A stretch of DNA of 20,751 nucleotides from JBDRNO01 sp043811005 (GCA_043811005.1 JBDRNO010000176.1:1-20751), one strand, 5' to 3'; positions 1-8,749 are shown, counted from the stretch's first letter. Numbers and translations: made by a program. Notes: generated from the letters alone by a model not told the origin.

Positions 1-184
1 TTAATGTAGAAACAACACTTTTGTATTGGAGTATTGGTAATTTCATTAATACTGATTTGAAAGCTTCAGACCAAGTTAAATATGGTTCAAAGATAGTTGC
101 GACACTGTCGCAACTATTAACCCAATCATTTGGGAAAGGATTTTTAAATATGAGACGGTGTCTCGTAAATTGACGCTGAGATAA
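1..184 (+). pseudogene. Remnant of DUF1016 / YhcG-type PDDEXK nuclease gene (N-terminal domain fragment)
   Basis: Reading from base 3, which is open to the window edge, the frame encodes about 56 residues before TGA at 171-173. It contains LLYWSIGNFI, VKYGSKIVATLSQLLTQ and FGKGF. These fit the conserved N-terminal pattern of DUF1016 proteins: YWxIG, then a YGxxhhxxLSxxL segment, then FGxGF. Those proteins are predicted PDDEXK nucleases often found in accessory or defence-related regions. The family continues for several hundred residues after FGxGF; here it stops after about ten. The next frame (stop TAA at 182-184) reads YETVSRKLTL, which resembles the later 'xTVSxKLxW' segment of the family. 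This suggests an internal deletion plus a frameshift. The 5' part lies outside the window, so an intact upstream half cannot be excluded. The domain call rests on remembered family patterns. Confidence 0.7.
153..165. repeat. Short palindrome GAGAC-GGT-GTCTC in the nuclease remnant
   Basis: Two perfect 5-base arms are separated by three bases. The palindrome lies exactly where the DUF1016 reading frame loses its family resemblance. It could be part of an inserted palindromic repeat or a chance hairpin; arms this short do not prove either. Confidence 0.3.
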
Positions 185-272
185 AACCGATTTTGATTAA
201 TTTGCTTTTACAAGTTGATTTTCGTAATCTATGCGCTAAAATAATCCAAAATTCCTTTAGAAAGAAAATAAT

Positions 273-280
273 TAAATTTG
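273..280 (+). promoter_or_regulatory. Possible Bacteroidota -7 box TAAATTTG
   Basis: TAAATTTG fits the Bacteroidota sigma-70 -7 consensus TAnnTTTG and lies 27 bases before the peptidase start. No good TTTG -33 element sits at the expected distance upstream; the nearest, TTTAG at 256-260, is too close. It is therefore only a weak candidate. Confidence 0.25.
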
Positions 281-307
281 CGAAGCTATGTCCTAAATAT
301 TTAACCC

Positions 308-2473
308 ATGAAAAACTATTTAATCATTCTCTGCCAGACATTTCTGCTGAATTACTTATGGATTTCTCCTGCCCTTGCCCAACAAAAAATGCTGAGCATT
401 GAGGATGCCGTGTTAAAAGGAAGGACCACTCTGGCTCCCGAAAATCTATCTCAATTGCAATGGATAAAAAACAGTACGGATTATTCTTATAAAATAGAGA
501 AAGGGGATAGACAACTTTTAATGAGGGGAAAGATAGAAACAACAAAAGCAGATACACTTCTCAGCTTACAAAACCTGAACAAGAACACCGGACTTCCGGA
601 TAGCTTGGCATTAAAATCAATTCCTGAAATTGAATGGCTAAATGCTGATGAATTTATTTTTTTCTACCGCAATAATATCTACAATTACGATGTAAAATCA
701 AGTAAGTGCAAGTCATTATTGCAGTATGATAAAGAAGCTGAGAATACCGATCTTGAAACAAAGCAGATGAACCTTGCATATACCAAAAACAACAACCTCT
801 TTATCGCTTCCGCAAACGGCAAAATACTCCAGGTTACTCATGATTCCATGCCGGGAATAGTGAACGGGCAAGATGTGCACCGCAGGGAGTTCGGTATTTC
901 AAAAGGTACTTTCTGGTCACCAACAGGAAATAATCTTGCTTTTTACCATAAGGACGAAAGCATGGTTACGGATTATCCGCTGGTGGACATTTCCACAACC
1001 CCAGCTCATTTAAAAAACATCAAATACCCAATGGCAGGTGATACCAGCCACCAGGTTATAGTGGGCATCTACGATCTTAGCAGTGGGAAATCACTATACC
1101 TGAAAACAGGCAAACCACTGGACCAATATCTTACCAATATCTCTTGGGGACCACAGGAAAAATACATTTATATCGCTGTATTAAACCGTGACCAGAATCA
1201 CATGAAACTGAACCAATATGATATTAAAACCGGTGAATTTGTCAAGACACTTTTCGAGGAAAAAGATGATAAATATGTTGAGCCCTTACATCCAATGCTG
1301 TTTATAAAAGGACGGGATAATGAGTTTGTTTGGTACAGCCAGCGTGATGGCTTTCAACAGCTCTATCATTATAACACTGATGGCAAGCTCATCAAGCAGT
1401 TGACAAAAGATAAATGGGATGTTAATAGTATCCTGGGTATGACTGAAGACAAGACACATTTGATCATTTCAGGTACCGGTGAAAATCCAACGGAAACACA
1501 TATCTACTCTGTTGACATCAATTCGGCAAAATTAAAGCGACAATCAAAACCAGCCGGCACTCACATGGCAATATTTAATCCTGATGGCAACTATATTTTG
1601 GATAATTATTCAAATATGGAAACTCCCCGTATCATCAATATCTTAGATCTGAATGGCAATACCGTGAAAGAGCTGCTTGCAGCCGGCAATCCCCTGGCTG
1701 ATTATCAAACCGGTATAACCTCAATTTTTACCATAAAAGCAGAAGACAACACTCCTTTATATTGCAGGATGATTAAGCCGCATGATTTTGATGCCGGCAA
1801 AAAATATCCAGTACTGGTTTATCTTTATGGAGGGCCTCATGCGCAAATGGTCAGAAACTCGTGGTTGGCAAGCGCTTCTTTATGGATGCATTATTTGGCA
1901 AGCAAAGGATACATCATCTTTACACTTGATAACAGGGGCTCGGGTAACAGGGGGCTGGATTTTGAACAAGTTATTTTCAGGCAATTAGGAGACGTGGAGA
2001 TCCGGGATCAGCTTAAAGGTGTAAATTATTTACGATCCCTTCCCTATATAGATACAACACGGCTGGCGTTACACGGTTGGAGTTATGGCGGTTTCATGAC
2101 TACCAGTTTAATGCTGCGCACACCTGGTATTTTTAAGGTAGGCGTTGCAGGAGGCCCTGTCATTGACTGGAAATATTACGAAGTGATGTACACTGAGCGC
2201 TATATGGATACTCCGCAATCCAACCCTGACGGTTATGAGAAAGCCAACCTTCTCAATTATGTGAAGCAATTGAAAGGGGATTTGTTATTGATACACGGAA
2301 CAGTAGATGATGTAGTGGTCTGGCAGCACAGTTTGTCGTTTGTAAAAAAATGCGTGGATGAAGGCATTCTGATTGACTATTTTGTCTATCCAGGGCACAA
2401 GCATGGCGTAAGGGGTAAGGACAAGGCACACCTGATGCGTAAGGTGCTGGGGTACATTGAGGAGAAGTTGTAG
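308..2473 (+). CDS. Secreted S9 family serine peptidase, dipeptidyl-peptidase IV-like
   Basis: This 721-residue protein has a signal peptide at residues 1-25 (hydrophobic run, then SPALAQQ), so it should act in the periplasm or at the surface. Residues of about 60-480 form the DPPIV_N beta-propeller, with family motifs VTDYPLVDI, SQRDGFQQLYHY and KQLTKDKWDV. The C-terminal alpha/beta-hydrolase domain carries the nucleophile motif GWSYGG. The likely triad is Ser592, Asp667 (GTVDD) and His699 (KHG). Length and layout are normal for the family, which removes dipeptides from peptide N-termini, often after Pro or Ala. The amine-recognition loop reads HRREFGI, with one Glu where mammalian DPP IV has a double Glu, so exact specificity is open. 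The start is chosen because it gives a complete signal peptide; there is no clear Shine-Dalgarno. The next gene starts 17 bases after the stop, which suggests an operon. Confidence 0.93.
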   Translation: MKNYLIILCQTFLLNYLWISPALAQQKMLSIEDAVLKGRTTLAPENLSQLQWIKNSTDYSYKIEKGDRQLLMRGKIETTKADTLLSLQNLNKNTGLPDSLALKSIPEIEWLNADEFIFFYRNNIYNYDVKSSKCKSLLQYDKEAENTDLETKQMNLAYTKNNNLFIASANGKILQVTHDSMPGIVNGQDVHRREFGISKGTFWSPTGNNLAFYHKDESMVTDYPLVDISTTPAHLKNIKYPMAGDTSHQVIVGIYDLSSGKSLYLKTGKPLDQYLTNISWGPQEKYIYIAVLNRDQNHMKLNQYDIKTGEFVKTLFEEKDDKYVEPLHPMLFIKGRDNEFVWYSQRDGFQQLYHYNTDGKLIKQLTKDKWDVNSILGMTEDKTHLIISGTGENPTETHIYSVDINSAKLKRQSKPAGTHMAIFNPDGNYILDNYSNMETPRIINILDLNGNTVKELLAAGNPLADYQTGITSIFTIKAEDNTPLYCRMIKPHDFDAGKKYPVLVYLYGGPHAQMVRNSWLASASLWMHYLASKGYIIFTLDNRGSGNRGLDFEQVIFRQLGDVEIRDQLKGVNYLRSLPYIDTTRLALHGWSYGGFMTTSLMLRTPGIFKVGVAGGPVIDWKYYEVMYTERYMDTPQSNPDGYEKANLLNYVKQLKGDLLLIHGTVDDVVVWQHSLSFVKKCVDEGILIDYFVYPGHKHGVRGKDKAHLMRKVLGYIEEKL

Positions 2474-2490
2474 GATAAAATACTAATTTT

Positions 2491-4320
2491 ATGCCTGAAT
2501 TGCTGAATAAAAATATTGGAATGATGGATGGCGGAAATTTAATTGCTAAAGTCTTAAAAGCTCAAGATGTTGAGTTTATCTTCACTTTATGCGGTGGACA
2601 TATATCACCGATATTATGTGGATGTAAACAGGAAGGTATCCGCGTGATTGATGTTCGTCATGAAGCAAATGCTATTTTTGCTGCTGATGCGGTATCGCGG
2701 CTAAGGGGTGTGCCGGGTGTTGCTGTGGTAACGGCAGGCCCCGGTGTTACCAACACTATCACCGCTATTAAAAATGCAAGTATGGCTCAGTCAGCGCTGG
2801 TGCTGCTGGGAGGTGCAACAGCTACAGCACTGAAAGGCAGAGGTTCATTACAGGACATTGACCAGACTGCTCTCATGAAGCCACATGTAAAATGGTTAAA
2901 GTCTATCAAAAAGGTACGTGAATTAGTCCCGGCAATTGAAAAAGCCTTTGTGATCTCTCAGCAAGGTGTTCCAGGCCCCGTCTTTATTGAATGTCCGGTT
3001 GACCTATTATATGATGAAACGATTGTAAGGGAATTGTATGGTGCAAAAAGCGAGGATACTTCCACAAAAAGCTTCAGCAATAAAATTCTCCATTGGTACC
3101 TGAAAAGACATGTCGCAAAAATTTTCAAAGGGAAGAATAATTATCAGATATCACAGCGGATAAAGAACAAGAACAATACCCGGCATAATCATTCATATAT
3201 CAATAAAGTTGTCAGGTTGCTGGAAAAAAGGAGACATCCTGTTATGCTTATCGGCAGCCAGGCAGTCTTTAATGCATTTGAAGTTGATAAATTAGCAAAA
3301 GCTGTAGAAAGCATTGGTGTGCCCGTTTACCTGTCAGGTATGGCACGTGGCTTGCTCGGAGCCGATCATCCCTTGCAGTTGAGACATAAGAGAAAGAATG
3401 CGTTGAGGGAGGCTGATCTTGTTATATTTGCAGGAGTGCCGTGCGATTTCAGGTTAGACTACGGAAAACATATAAATTCATCCGCCATTTACATTTCTGT
3501 GAACAGAAGCAAGATAGATCTTTATAAAAACAAAAGACCCAAATTGGCTATACATGGTGATCCGGGTGTTTTTCTCATCGATCTGGCAACCTCACTCCTG
3601 CCCTCTCCGAAGGAGAGAGAGAACCAACGTCTGAAAACCCCTCAAGTTGTAGCAAACAGTTGGAATGCAAAGCTAAGTGCATGGCTGGAGCAGCTTAAAC
3701 AGAGGGAACGCGACAGTGAAGAGGATATTGCCAAAAAAGCAGTGGTTTCGGTTGATGGCATCAATCCCATTGAGCTGTTCAAAACACTCGATCCGATATT
3801 GGATGAAAAAAGTATACTTATTGCAGATGGCGGTGATTTTGCCGCCACCTCGGCATATACGTTAAGACCACGCAAACCATTATCCTGGCTTGACCCTGGA
3901 GTGTTCGGCACACTCGGTGTAGGGGCAGGCTTTGCGCTCGGTGCTAAATTGTGTTTCCCTGAATCAGAGGTATGGATCATCTACGGTGATGGCTCCTGTG
4001 CATTTAGCATTGCAGAATACGACACTTTCATCCGCCATAACATTCCCGTTATTTCCATTGTGGGAAATGATGCCTCATGGTCACAGATAGCACGCGGACA
4101 AATTGAAATACTTCATGATGATGTCGCTACCGTCCTAGCTCACACCGATTATGATGTGGTTGCTAAAGGATATGGAGGGGAAGGGAAAAGAGTTGAGAAT
4201 CTGAATGATTTTAAAGAAGCCGTTAAAGAAGCAAAGGATGTAACAAAAAAAGGAAAACCATTTCTAATCAATGCTATTATCGGGAAAACAGATTTTAGAA
4301 AGGGGTCTATTTCTATGTAA
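2491..4320 (+). CDS. Thiamine-diphosphate enzyme, ILVBL/HACL2-like (2-hydroxyacyl-CoA lyase / acetolactate synthase-like)
   Basis: This 609-residue protein has the three-domain layout of acetolactate synthase relatives. An N-terminal PYR domain (about 12-180) carries the catalytic Glu58 (VRHEANAIFAADA). A central domain spans about 215-360. A C-terminal PP domain carries the ThDP/Mg motif G499-D500-G501 to N526-D527. Many stretches match animal ILVBL (HACL2) from memory: FTLCGGHISP, SGMARGLLGADHPL, CDFRLDYGK, LDPGVFGTLGVGAGFALGAK and the C-terminal IGKTDFRKGSI. HACL2 cleaves 2-hydroxy-fatty-acyl-CoA to formyl-CoA and an aldehyde. Classical IlvB makes acetolactate, but no IlvN small-subunit gene is nearby, which favours the lyase-like role. 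The ILVBL-like region begins at about Met11-Met12, so a start at 2521 or 2524 is also possible. Residues of about 369-385 (SLLPSPKERENQRLKTP) look like an insert coded by a palindromic repeat. Confidence 0.88.
   Translation: MPELLNKNIGMMDGGNLIAKVLKAQDVEFIFTLCGGHISPILCGCKQEGIRVIDVRHEANAIFAADAVSRLRGVPGVAVVTAGPGVTNTITAIKNASMAQSALVLLGGATATALKGRGSLQDIDQTALMKPHVKWLKSIKKVRELVPAIEKAFVISQQGVPGPVFIECPVDLLYDETIVRELYGAKSEDTSTKSFSNKILHWYLKRHVAKIFKGKNNYQISQRIKNKNNTRHNHSYINKVVRLLEKRRHPVMLIGSQAVFNAFEVDKLAKAVESIGVPVYLSGMARGLLGADHPLQLRHKRKNALREADLVIFAGVPCDFRLDYGKHINSSAIYISVNRSKIDLYKNKRPKLAIHGDPGVFLIDLATSLLPSPKERENQRLKTPQVVANSWNAKLSAWLEQLKQRERDSEEDIAKKAVVSVDGINPIELFKTLDPILDEKSILIADGGDFAATSAYTLRPRKPLSWLDPGVFGTLGVGAGFALGAKLCFPESEVWIIYGDGSCAFSIAEYDTFIRHNIPVISIVGNDASWSQIARGQIEILHDDVATVLAHTDYDVVAKGYGGEGKRVENLNDFKEAVKEAKDVTKKGKPFLINAIIGKTDFRKGSISM
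3601..3621. repeat. In-frame palindrome (CTCTCC-GAA-GGAGAG) inside the ThDP enzyme gene
   Basis: Perfect 6-base arms (3603-3608 and 3612-3617) enclose a GAA loop. The element codes for the low-complexity PSPKERE stretch, at a linker where animal ILVBL appears about a dozen residues shorter. It resembles one half of the larger CCCTCTCC-TTC-GGGGAGGG hairpin found in the lipid kinase gene at 13105-13123. Confidence 0.5.
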
Positions 4321-4356
4321 AACGGATTAATTCAAGCAGATAAGTAGATTAATCAA

Positions 4357-5493
4357 ATGAAAAACTTCTCTCGTTTTTTTTGGAAAATAATAATTTATTC
4401 CTCCACATTCATCTTAATCGCCTTTTCAAACTATTCATTTAGCAAAATCCTGACAGACAGCGCTAAAGCTGATTCTACCAAATATAAAAATACCTTCATT
4501 TTTTTGCCTGCTGTTGGATACACACCGAACACGAGCTGGTTTTTCGGTATAAGCGGGAATTATTTATTTAAGTTTAAAGGACAAGACTCTACCACGAGAA
4601 CATCTAATTATAATCCACTATTTATTTACACCCTGGAAAAACAAATAATTATCTGGAATGATTACACTTTATTTTTCAATAAGGAAAAATATATTTTATC
4701 CGGGGATATTGCTTTTATGAGTTACCCCCAGGTTTATTATGGCATCGGGAATAATACGCCAAAGGAGAACAAAGAAGATGTCTCTTACAGCGAGTTTTTT
4801 TTCAGGCAAATTGTTTCAAAAAAAGTCGCTTCTCATCTTTTTGCAAAAATTGGCTATGACTATTATAATATGTTCAAAGTAGAACGCGAAGAGAACGGTT
4901 TGCTTGACCTCCTAGAACGCCCTGTGGGTTACGATGGAGGAACAGCTTCAGGGATCATATTGGGTGCTGGAATTGACTCAAGGAATAACATATTAAACAG
5001 TAAGGAAGGAATTTTTCTAAAATTGACAGGGTACTTTTACCTACCGATGCTTGGCAGCAACTTCTCGTTCCAAAATTATAAATTGGATTTCAGAAAGTAT
5101 ATAAAACCATTTAAGAACCGGGAGGATGTGCTTGCATTTCAAGGATATGGTATTTTGAATTTCGGGGAAACACCCTTCAATAAATTGGCTAAATTAGGAG
5201 GTGAGATGATAATGCGCGGATACTATGAAGGAAGATACCGCGATAATCATTTATTGGCTTTTCAAACAGAATATCGCTTACATGTATGGAAAAGGATAGG
5301 AATGGTATGTTTTGCCGGACTGGGAGATGTAGCTAATAAAACAAACAGGTTTAATACAAATGATATTAAGTACAGCTATGGCTTGGGATTAAGGTTCAAA
5401 ATGATAAAAAAAGAAGATCTGAATATTCGTATAGATTACGGTATTACTCAAACATCAGGTAATTTTTATTTGTCTATTTCTGAAGCATTTTAA
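4357..5493 (+). CDS. BamA/TamA-family outer-membrane beta-barrel protein (no POTRA domains)
   Basis: This 378-residue protein has an N-terminal hydrophobic signal segment at about 10-32. The rest is alternating beta-strand sequence ending in Phe, as outer-membrane barrels do. The key marker is LGGEMIMRGYYEGRYRD with M286-R287-G288-Y289, the counterpart of the VRGF/Y motif of the Omp85 superfamily. It is followed by LLAFQTEYRL, a pattern typical of 'bacterial surface antigen (D15)' barrels. Only the barrel part is present; the POTRA repeats of true BamA or TamA are missing, so it is more likely an accessory Omp85-like pore or lipid-exposed protein than the essential assembly factor. It starts 36 bases after the ThDP enzyme and may be co-transcribed, though a functional link is not evident. 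Confidence 0.8.
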   Translation: MKNFSRFFWKIIIYSSTFILIAFSNYSFSKILTDSAKADSTKYKNTFIFLPAVGYTPNTSWFFGISGNYLFKFKGQDSTTRTSNYNPLFIYTLEKQIIIWNDYTLFFNKEKYILSGDIAFMSYPQVYYGIGNNTPKENKEDVSYSEFFFRQIVSKKVASHLFAKIGYDYYNMFKVEREENGLLDLLERPVGYDGGTASGIILGAGIDSRNNILNSKEGIFLKLTGYFYLPMLGSNFSFQNYKLDFRKYIKPFKNREDVLAFQGYGILNFGETPFNKLAKLGGEMIMRGYYEGRYRDNHLLAFQTEYRLHVWKRIGMVCFAGLGDVANKTNRFNTNDIKYSYGLGLRFKMIKKEDLNIRIDYGITQTSGNFYLSISEAF

Positions 5494-5554
5494 CTGATGT
5501 TTCGCAGTTATAGATTTTAAATTATAATTGATTTTCTAAATGCGAAACATCAGT
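5493..5554. terminator. 14-bp perfect inverted repeat between convergent genes, likely bidirectional terminator
   Basis: ACTGATGTTTCGCA (5493-5506) is the exact reverse complement of TGCGAAACATCAGT (5541-5554), with a 34-base AT-rich loop between. It starts on the last base of the upstream stop codon and ends two bases before the stop codon of the opposite gene. Its position suits a shared terminator. The long loop and lack of a clean T-tract are atypical for an intrinsic terminator. Confidence 0.55.
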
Positions 5555-5556
5555 AA

Positions 5557-7962
5557 TTAGAACTCAACCATCTTATAAGTAGAGTTGTGCCCATCAATTA
5601 TTATCTTTAAAAAATAGATCCCGGCTGCATTTCCTTTACTTTTTGCATTGTACTTATAACTATAAGTTCCTTCGGGTTGCTTCCCCTTGAATATTTCATC
5701 TGTTTTTGCCCCTAGTAAATTGTACACTTCTATTGAAATCTCTGTTTGTTTGTTTAATGTATAGGCTATGTTTGTGTGGTCTTTATAAGGATTTGGAAAT
5801 ATTCCAATATTAAACGCCAATTTCCCGTCTTCTTCAATAGAAGATACGTTTGATCTGTTGACCCAAATAGGATTGGTCATCGAATAAAACACATCTTTTT
5901 CAATCTTATAAATATCGCTTAAGCTGCCATAATCTTTTTCTGTCTTCATCTCTGCTTTGAAATAAAAGTATTTATCAATAGGAACATTCCCGCTTCCCAT
6001 AATAGAATCAAGTATATCTGGCAGATTGTATGAATAGGTATTAGTGCCTGTTGTGCCGCTTAATGGTAAATTATAAACATACTCTTGTGTTTGAGTAGTT
6101 ACTATTAGCAAAACTTCAGCAACTTCTCCGTATTCGCCGGTAGTTACGGTTGTTACCGTAAGGACAGCATTCAAATATTGATCGGCAGATAAAACAGTAT
6201 CTTCCCCGATGAGGATCTCGTTATCAGCATCATTTCCATCAGTGCTTAAACCGATGATAATGAAAGGCCCGCCTGATAGGATCGTATTGCCGTTTTTAAG
6301 TGCTTTAAGCACATTTTCACCATTATTTCCCATTCCGTCAGGACATAAAGCTAATGTGGACAATTTCCCTATAGCATTATCATCAATACTTCCAAGCCCA
6401 CCAACATCACCTGTATTGGAATAGTTAAAGGAACCATGAGCATCGCTTCCTGCCAAATAATAGAATTTCCAGTTCTTCATATTATCATCAGCGTTCTTTG
6501 CTGCCAAGCTCTTTTTATTAATAAATTTGATCACATCCTGTCCCTGCCTGAACCTGCTAAAATGATGACTCGCGCTATTGGTATCAAGAGGAGCAAAAGG
6601 TGTTGTGGAAGGGTTGTAAGTAACATTCCACGGGTCCTGGGCATCATCAGAAGTTTCGAGACGGTCTCGCACGTTAAAAATCTCACCGCCCATTAAAGCA
6701 GGCTTAATAATCAAAAGTGGATGAGTGCTAAACACATCAGATATATAAGCAATGTCGTTGCAATCTACAATGCCGATGCTTGGGAAGGAATCTCCATTTA
6801 ACTCAAAGGCACTGTCTCCCAGGTTCCACAGGCCGCCATTTACCGCTACCGAAAGCTTATCGGCAGTAGCAAAGGGGTGGGCACCATATCCAAAACCGTT
6901 TATTTTGTCAAGTGAATCCAATACATCGTCAATTGTTATACTGGTTGCTAAAGCATCTCCCTTACCATCTCCAAGAAACGGAAAACCTAGCGGGTCTGTT
7001 TCCGAGGGATAAGCTACCATATGTACGAGCTTGTTCTTTGAATTTTTCACATGAACTTCCTGCCCAGTAATATAGACCATGCTTGCATCCTGAGCATTAA
7101 GCACTGCTACTTCATTTTGAATTCTCGCCCAATTACCTGCAATACCTGAACCGTACTCATCAAAATCCGAAGTATGATCGGTTGTGGTGATCCAATCCAA
7201 GCCAATCAATTTAGCTGCCGTTTTAGTAGCATCTAAAGGCAACCCGAACTCTGCAAGATTATTTGTATAAAATGAATGTAAATGCGTGTCTCCCCTATAC
7301 CATCCGCTTAACTTGGGCAGGTCTTCATCATACCTGAATATCCTCATCCGGGTATATCTGTCAGATTGAATTCCCAAGCTGTTTGTGAAAGAAAAACTTA
7401 CCTCAACATCAATAATATTATCGTAGCCCTGTAGTTCGTCTCCGGGAATAGTTATTGAAAAATACCAAAATTTGGCTGAAAGTTCATTAGAGTTAAAAAC
7501 AATGGTTGATGAAGCATCTTTAACAGGCAAACTGTTATCAAACGGTTGTATATCTATATCCGGATCTACCTGAGATTTATGAGAAAAAAGTTCATTAAAA
7601 GCGCTGTCGCTATATGAAGAAAATACAATTGGAGAACCAAATACGGAATCAGCAGCATTTTTTATCCTAATATCTATGGGGTCAAGATAAAAAGAGTTAA
7701 ATGGATAATAATCAGCTTCATGAGCAAATATGTGTATTGGAATACCATTTAGGTTTACGCTCTCATCCGTTTTTTTCATTCTCCAAGGGGTATCGGCAAA
7801 TATCTCAAAGCCGATCTCGTTTACCTGTTTAACTTCAGTTACTTCTTCATCATTATCGTTTTGGCTATGCCTATCATTTGTTATATTATTCTTTTTTACA
7901 ACCTGTGCGGAAGATGACATGGTTGATATGCAATAAAACATTAATAAAATTATAGTTCTCAT
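5557..7962 (-). CDS. Secreted PHP-domain metallohydrolase (CehA/McbA-like) with T9SS C-terminal sorting domain
   Basis: This 801-residue protein has a signal peptide at 1-19 (ends in SSSAQ). Residues of about 50-215 are beta-rich and unassigned. The PHP domain starts at GDTHLHS (224-230, with His227 and His229), continues with TTDH (Asp262, His263) and GQEVH, and closes with AGSDAHG (Asp507, His509). Together these are the metal ligands of CehA/McbA-type PHP hydrolases, which cleave phosphoesters or carbamate/aryl esters. Residues of about 718-801 (IFPNPYKD, VYNLLG, GIYFLKI) form a type A T9SS sorting domain, so the enzyme should be exported across the outer membrane and anchored or released. 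It converges on the + strand barrel gene. The substrate cannot be read from the sequence. Confidence 0.88.
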   Translation of the reverse strand: MRTIILLMFYCISTMSSSAQVVKKNNITNDRHSQNDNDEEVTEVKQVNEIGFEIFADTPWRMKKTDESVNLNGIPIHIFAHEADYYPFNSFYLDPIDIRIKNAADSVFGSPIVFSSYSDSAFNELFSHKSQVDPDIDIQPFDNSLPVKDASSTIVFNSNELSAKFWYFSITIPGDELQGYDNIIDVEVSFSFTNSLGIQSDRYTRMRIFRYDEDLPKLSGWYRGDTHLHSFYTNNLAEFGLPLDATKTAAKLIGLDWITTTDHTSDFDEYGSGIAGNWARIQNEVAVLNAQDASMVYITGQEVHVKNSKNKLVHMVAYPSETDPLGFPFLGDGKGDALATSITIDDVLDSLDKINGFGYGAHPFATADKLSVAVNGGLWNLGDSAFELNGDSFPSIGIVDCNDIAYISDVFSTHPLLIIKPALMGGEIFNVRDRLETSDDAQDPWNVTYNPSTTPFAPLDTNSASHHFSRFRQGQDVIKFINKKSLAAKNADDNMKNWKFYYLAGSDAHGSFNYSNTGDVGGLGSIDDNAIGKLSTLALCPDGMGNNGENVLKALKNGNTILSGGPFIIIGLSTDGNDADNEILIGEDTVLSADQYLNAVLTVTTVTTGEYGEVAEVLLIVTTQTQEYVYNLPLSGTTGTNTYSYNLPDILDSIMGSGNVPIDKYFYFKAEMKTEKDYGSLSDIYKIEKDVFYSMTNPIWVNRSNVSSIEEDGKLAFNIGIFPNPYKDHTNIAYTLNKQTEISIEVYNLLGAKTDEIFKGKQPEGTYSYKYNAKSKGNAAGIYFLKIIIDGHNSTYKMVEF

Positions 7963-8027
7963 AGTTTTTCTTAATTTATAATATCGGAATTTAAAATAAT
8001 TTATTTAATCAATTTACAAAGTTATGT

Positions 8028-8681
8028 TCATTTAAAGACGTACATTTTTACCCATGTTTTTAATATGTTTTTATATGGAACATCTGAAATGACACCATGG
8101 TCTTTGATGTATTCTACGAAAGGATCTCCATTTGAATCTTCCGGCGCTAAAGTTGCATGGTTTTTCCCATCAAATTCCACTAAAGGATAACCTTCCTTTT
8201 CACTTAACTCTTTATCAAAGTTAGGAGTCGCCTTAATCCATTTTCCATCTAAATATAATTCGGTATAGCCGTGATAAGCAAAAATATTGCCGCCAAGAAT
8301 TTTATTTAATGATTTTGTATTTTTATGATTATTAATATCAACAAAATGAAGTCTGGAAGGGATACCTGATGCCCTGGCAAAGGACGCTAATAAAATAGCT
8401 TTAGGTATACAATACCCATGCCCTCGTTTTAAAGTTCTGCTGGATTTCATAAACGAGCGATAAAACTGAAACCAGTTAATTTTTCCTTTAGGTGTTTTTT
8501 GTACTACATATTTGATCTGATCTCTGACATAATAAAAAAGTGCAACAGCTTTCCGGGTTAGATCATCTTCAGGAATGGACTCTGTCAATTCTCTTGCTTT
8601 ATTAGTAACTATATCCTTCTTCCAGTCCATATAGTAGGTTGGTTTTAAATATATACTCAGGTCTGTTTTTGGATTACTCAT
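8028..8681 (-). CDS. Transglutaminase-like (cysteine peptidase fold) protein
   Basis: This 217-residue protein has no signal peptide, so it is probably cytoplasmic. The core motif is GHGYCIPKAILLASFARASGIPSRLHF, shown here with the nucleophile Cys91 in GYC. It is followed by YHGYTELYL with His137 and then KWIKATPNFD, where Asp156 or Asn154 could be the third catalytic residue. This order Cys-His-Asp is typical of bacterial transglutaminase-like domains, most of which act as proteases or amidases rather than cross-linking enzymes. The 65-base gap to the downstream PHP gene could allow co-transcription, but the partner and substrate are unknown. Half of a dispersed repeat lies directly upstream of its start. 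Confidence 0.8.
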   Translation of the reverse strand: MSNPKTDLSIYLKPTYYMDWKKDIVTNKARELTESIPEDDLTRKAVALFYYVRDQIKYVVQKTPKGKINWFQFYRSFMKSSRTLKRGHGYCIPKAILLASFARASGIPSRLHFVDINNHKNTKSLNKILGGNIFAYHGYTELYLDGKWIKATPNFDKELSEKEGYPLVEFDGKNHATLAPEDSNGDPFVEYIKDHGVISDVPYKNILKTWVKMYVFK

Positions 8682-8707
8682 TACTTAAAATCAATAATAT
8701 AAATTTT

Positions 8708-8733
8708 GCCACGAAGACACGAAGACACAAAGT
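8708..8733. repeat. Short tandem repeat (CACGAAGA)2-CACAAAG
   Basis: Two copies of CACGAAGA plus a diverged third lie 27 bases before the transglutaminase-like gene start (minus strand). Such strings usually form one arm of a dispersed palindromic repeat. The partner arm is not present here, so this looks like a truncated copy. Confidence 0.5.
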
Positions 8734-8749
8734 TTCACTAAGTTCATAT

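Noticed and set aside
193..402. 69-residue plus-strand ORF before the peptidase
   Set aside because: It overlaps the peptidase signal-peptide region in another frame and shows no recognisable domain.
2491..4320. Classical acetolactate synthase large subunit (ilvB)
   Set aside because: There is no ilvN, ilvC or ilvD nearby, and the sequence motifs follow ILVBL/HACL2 more closely.
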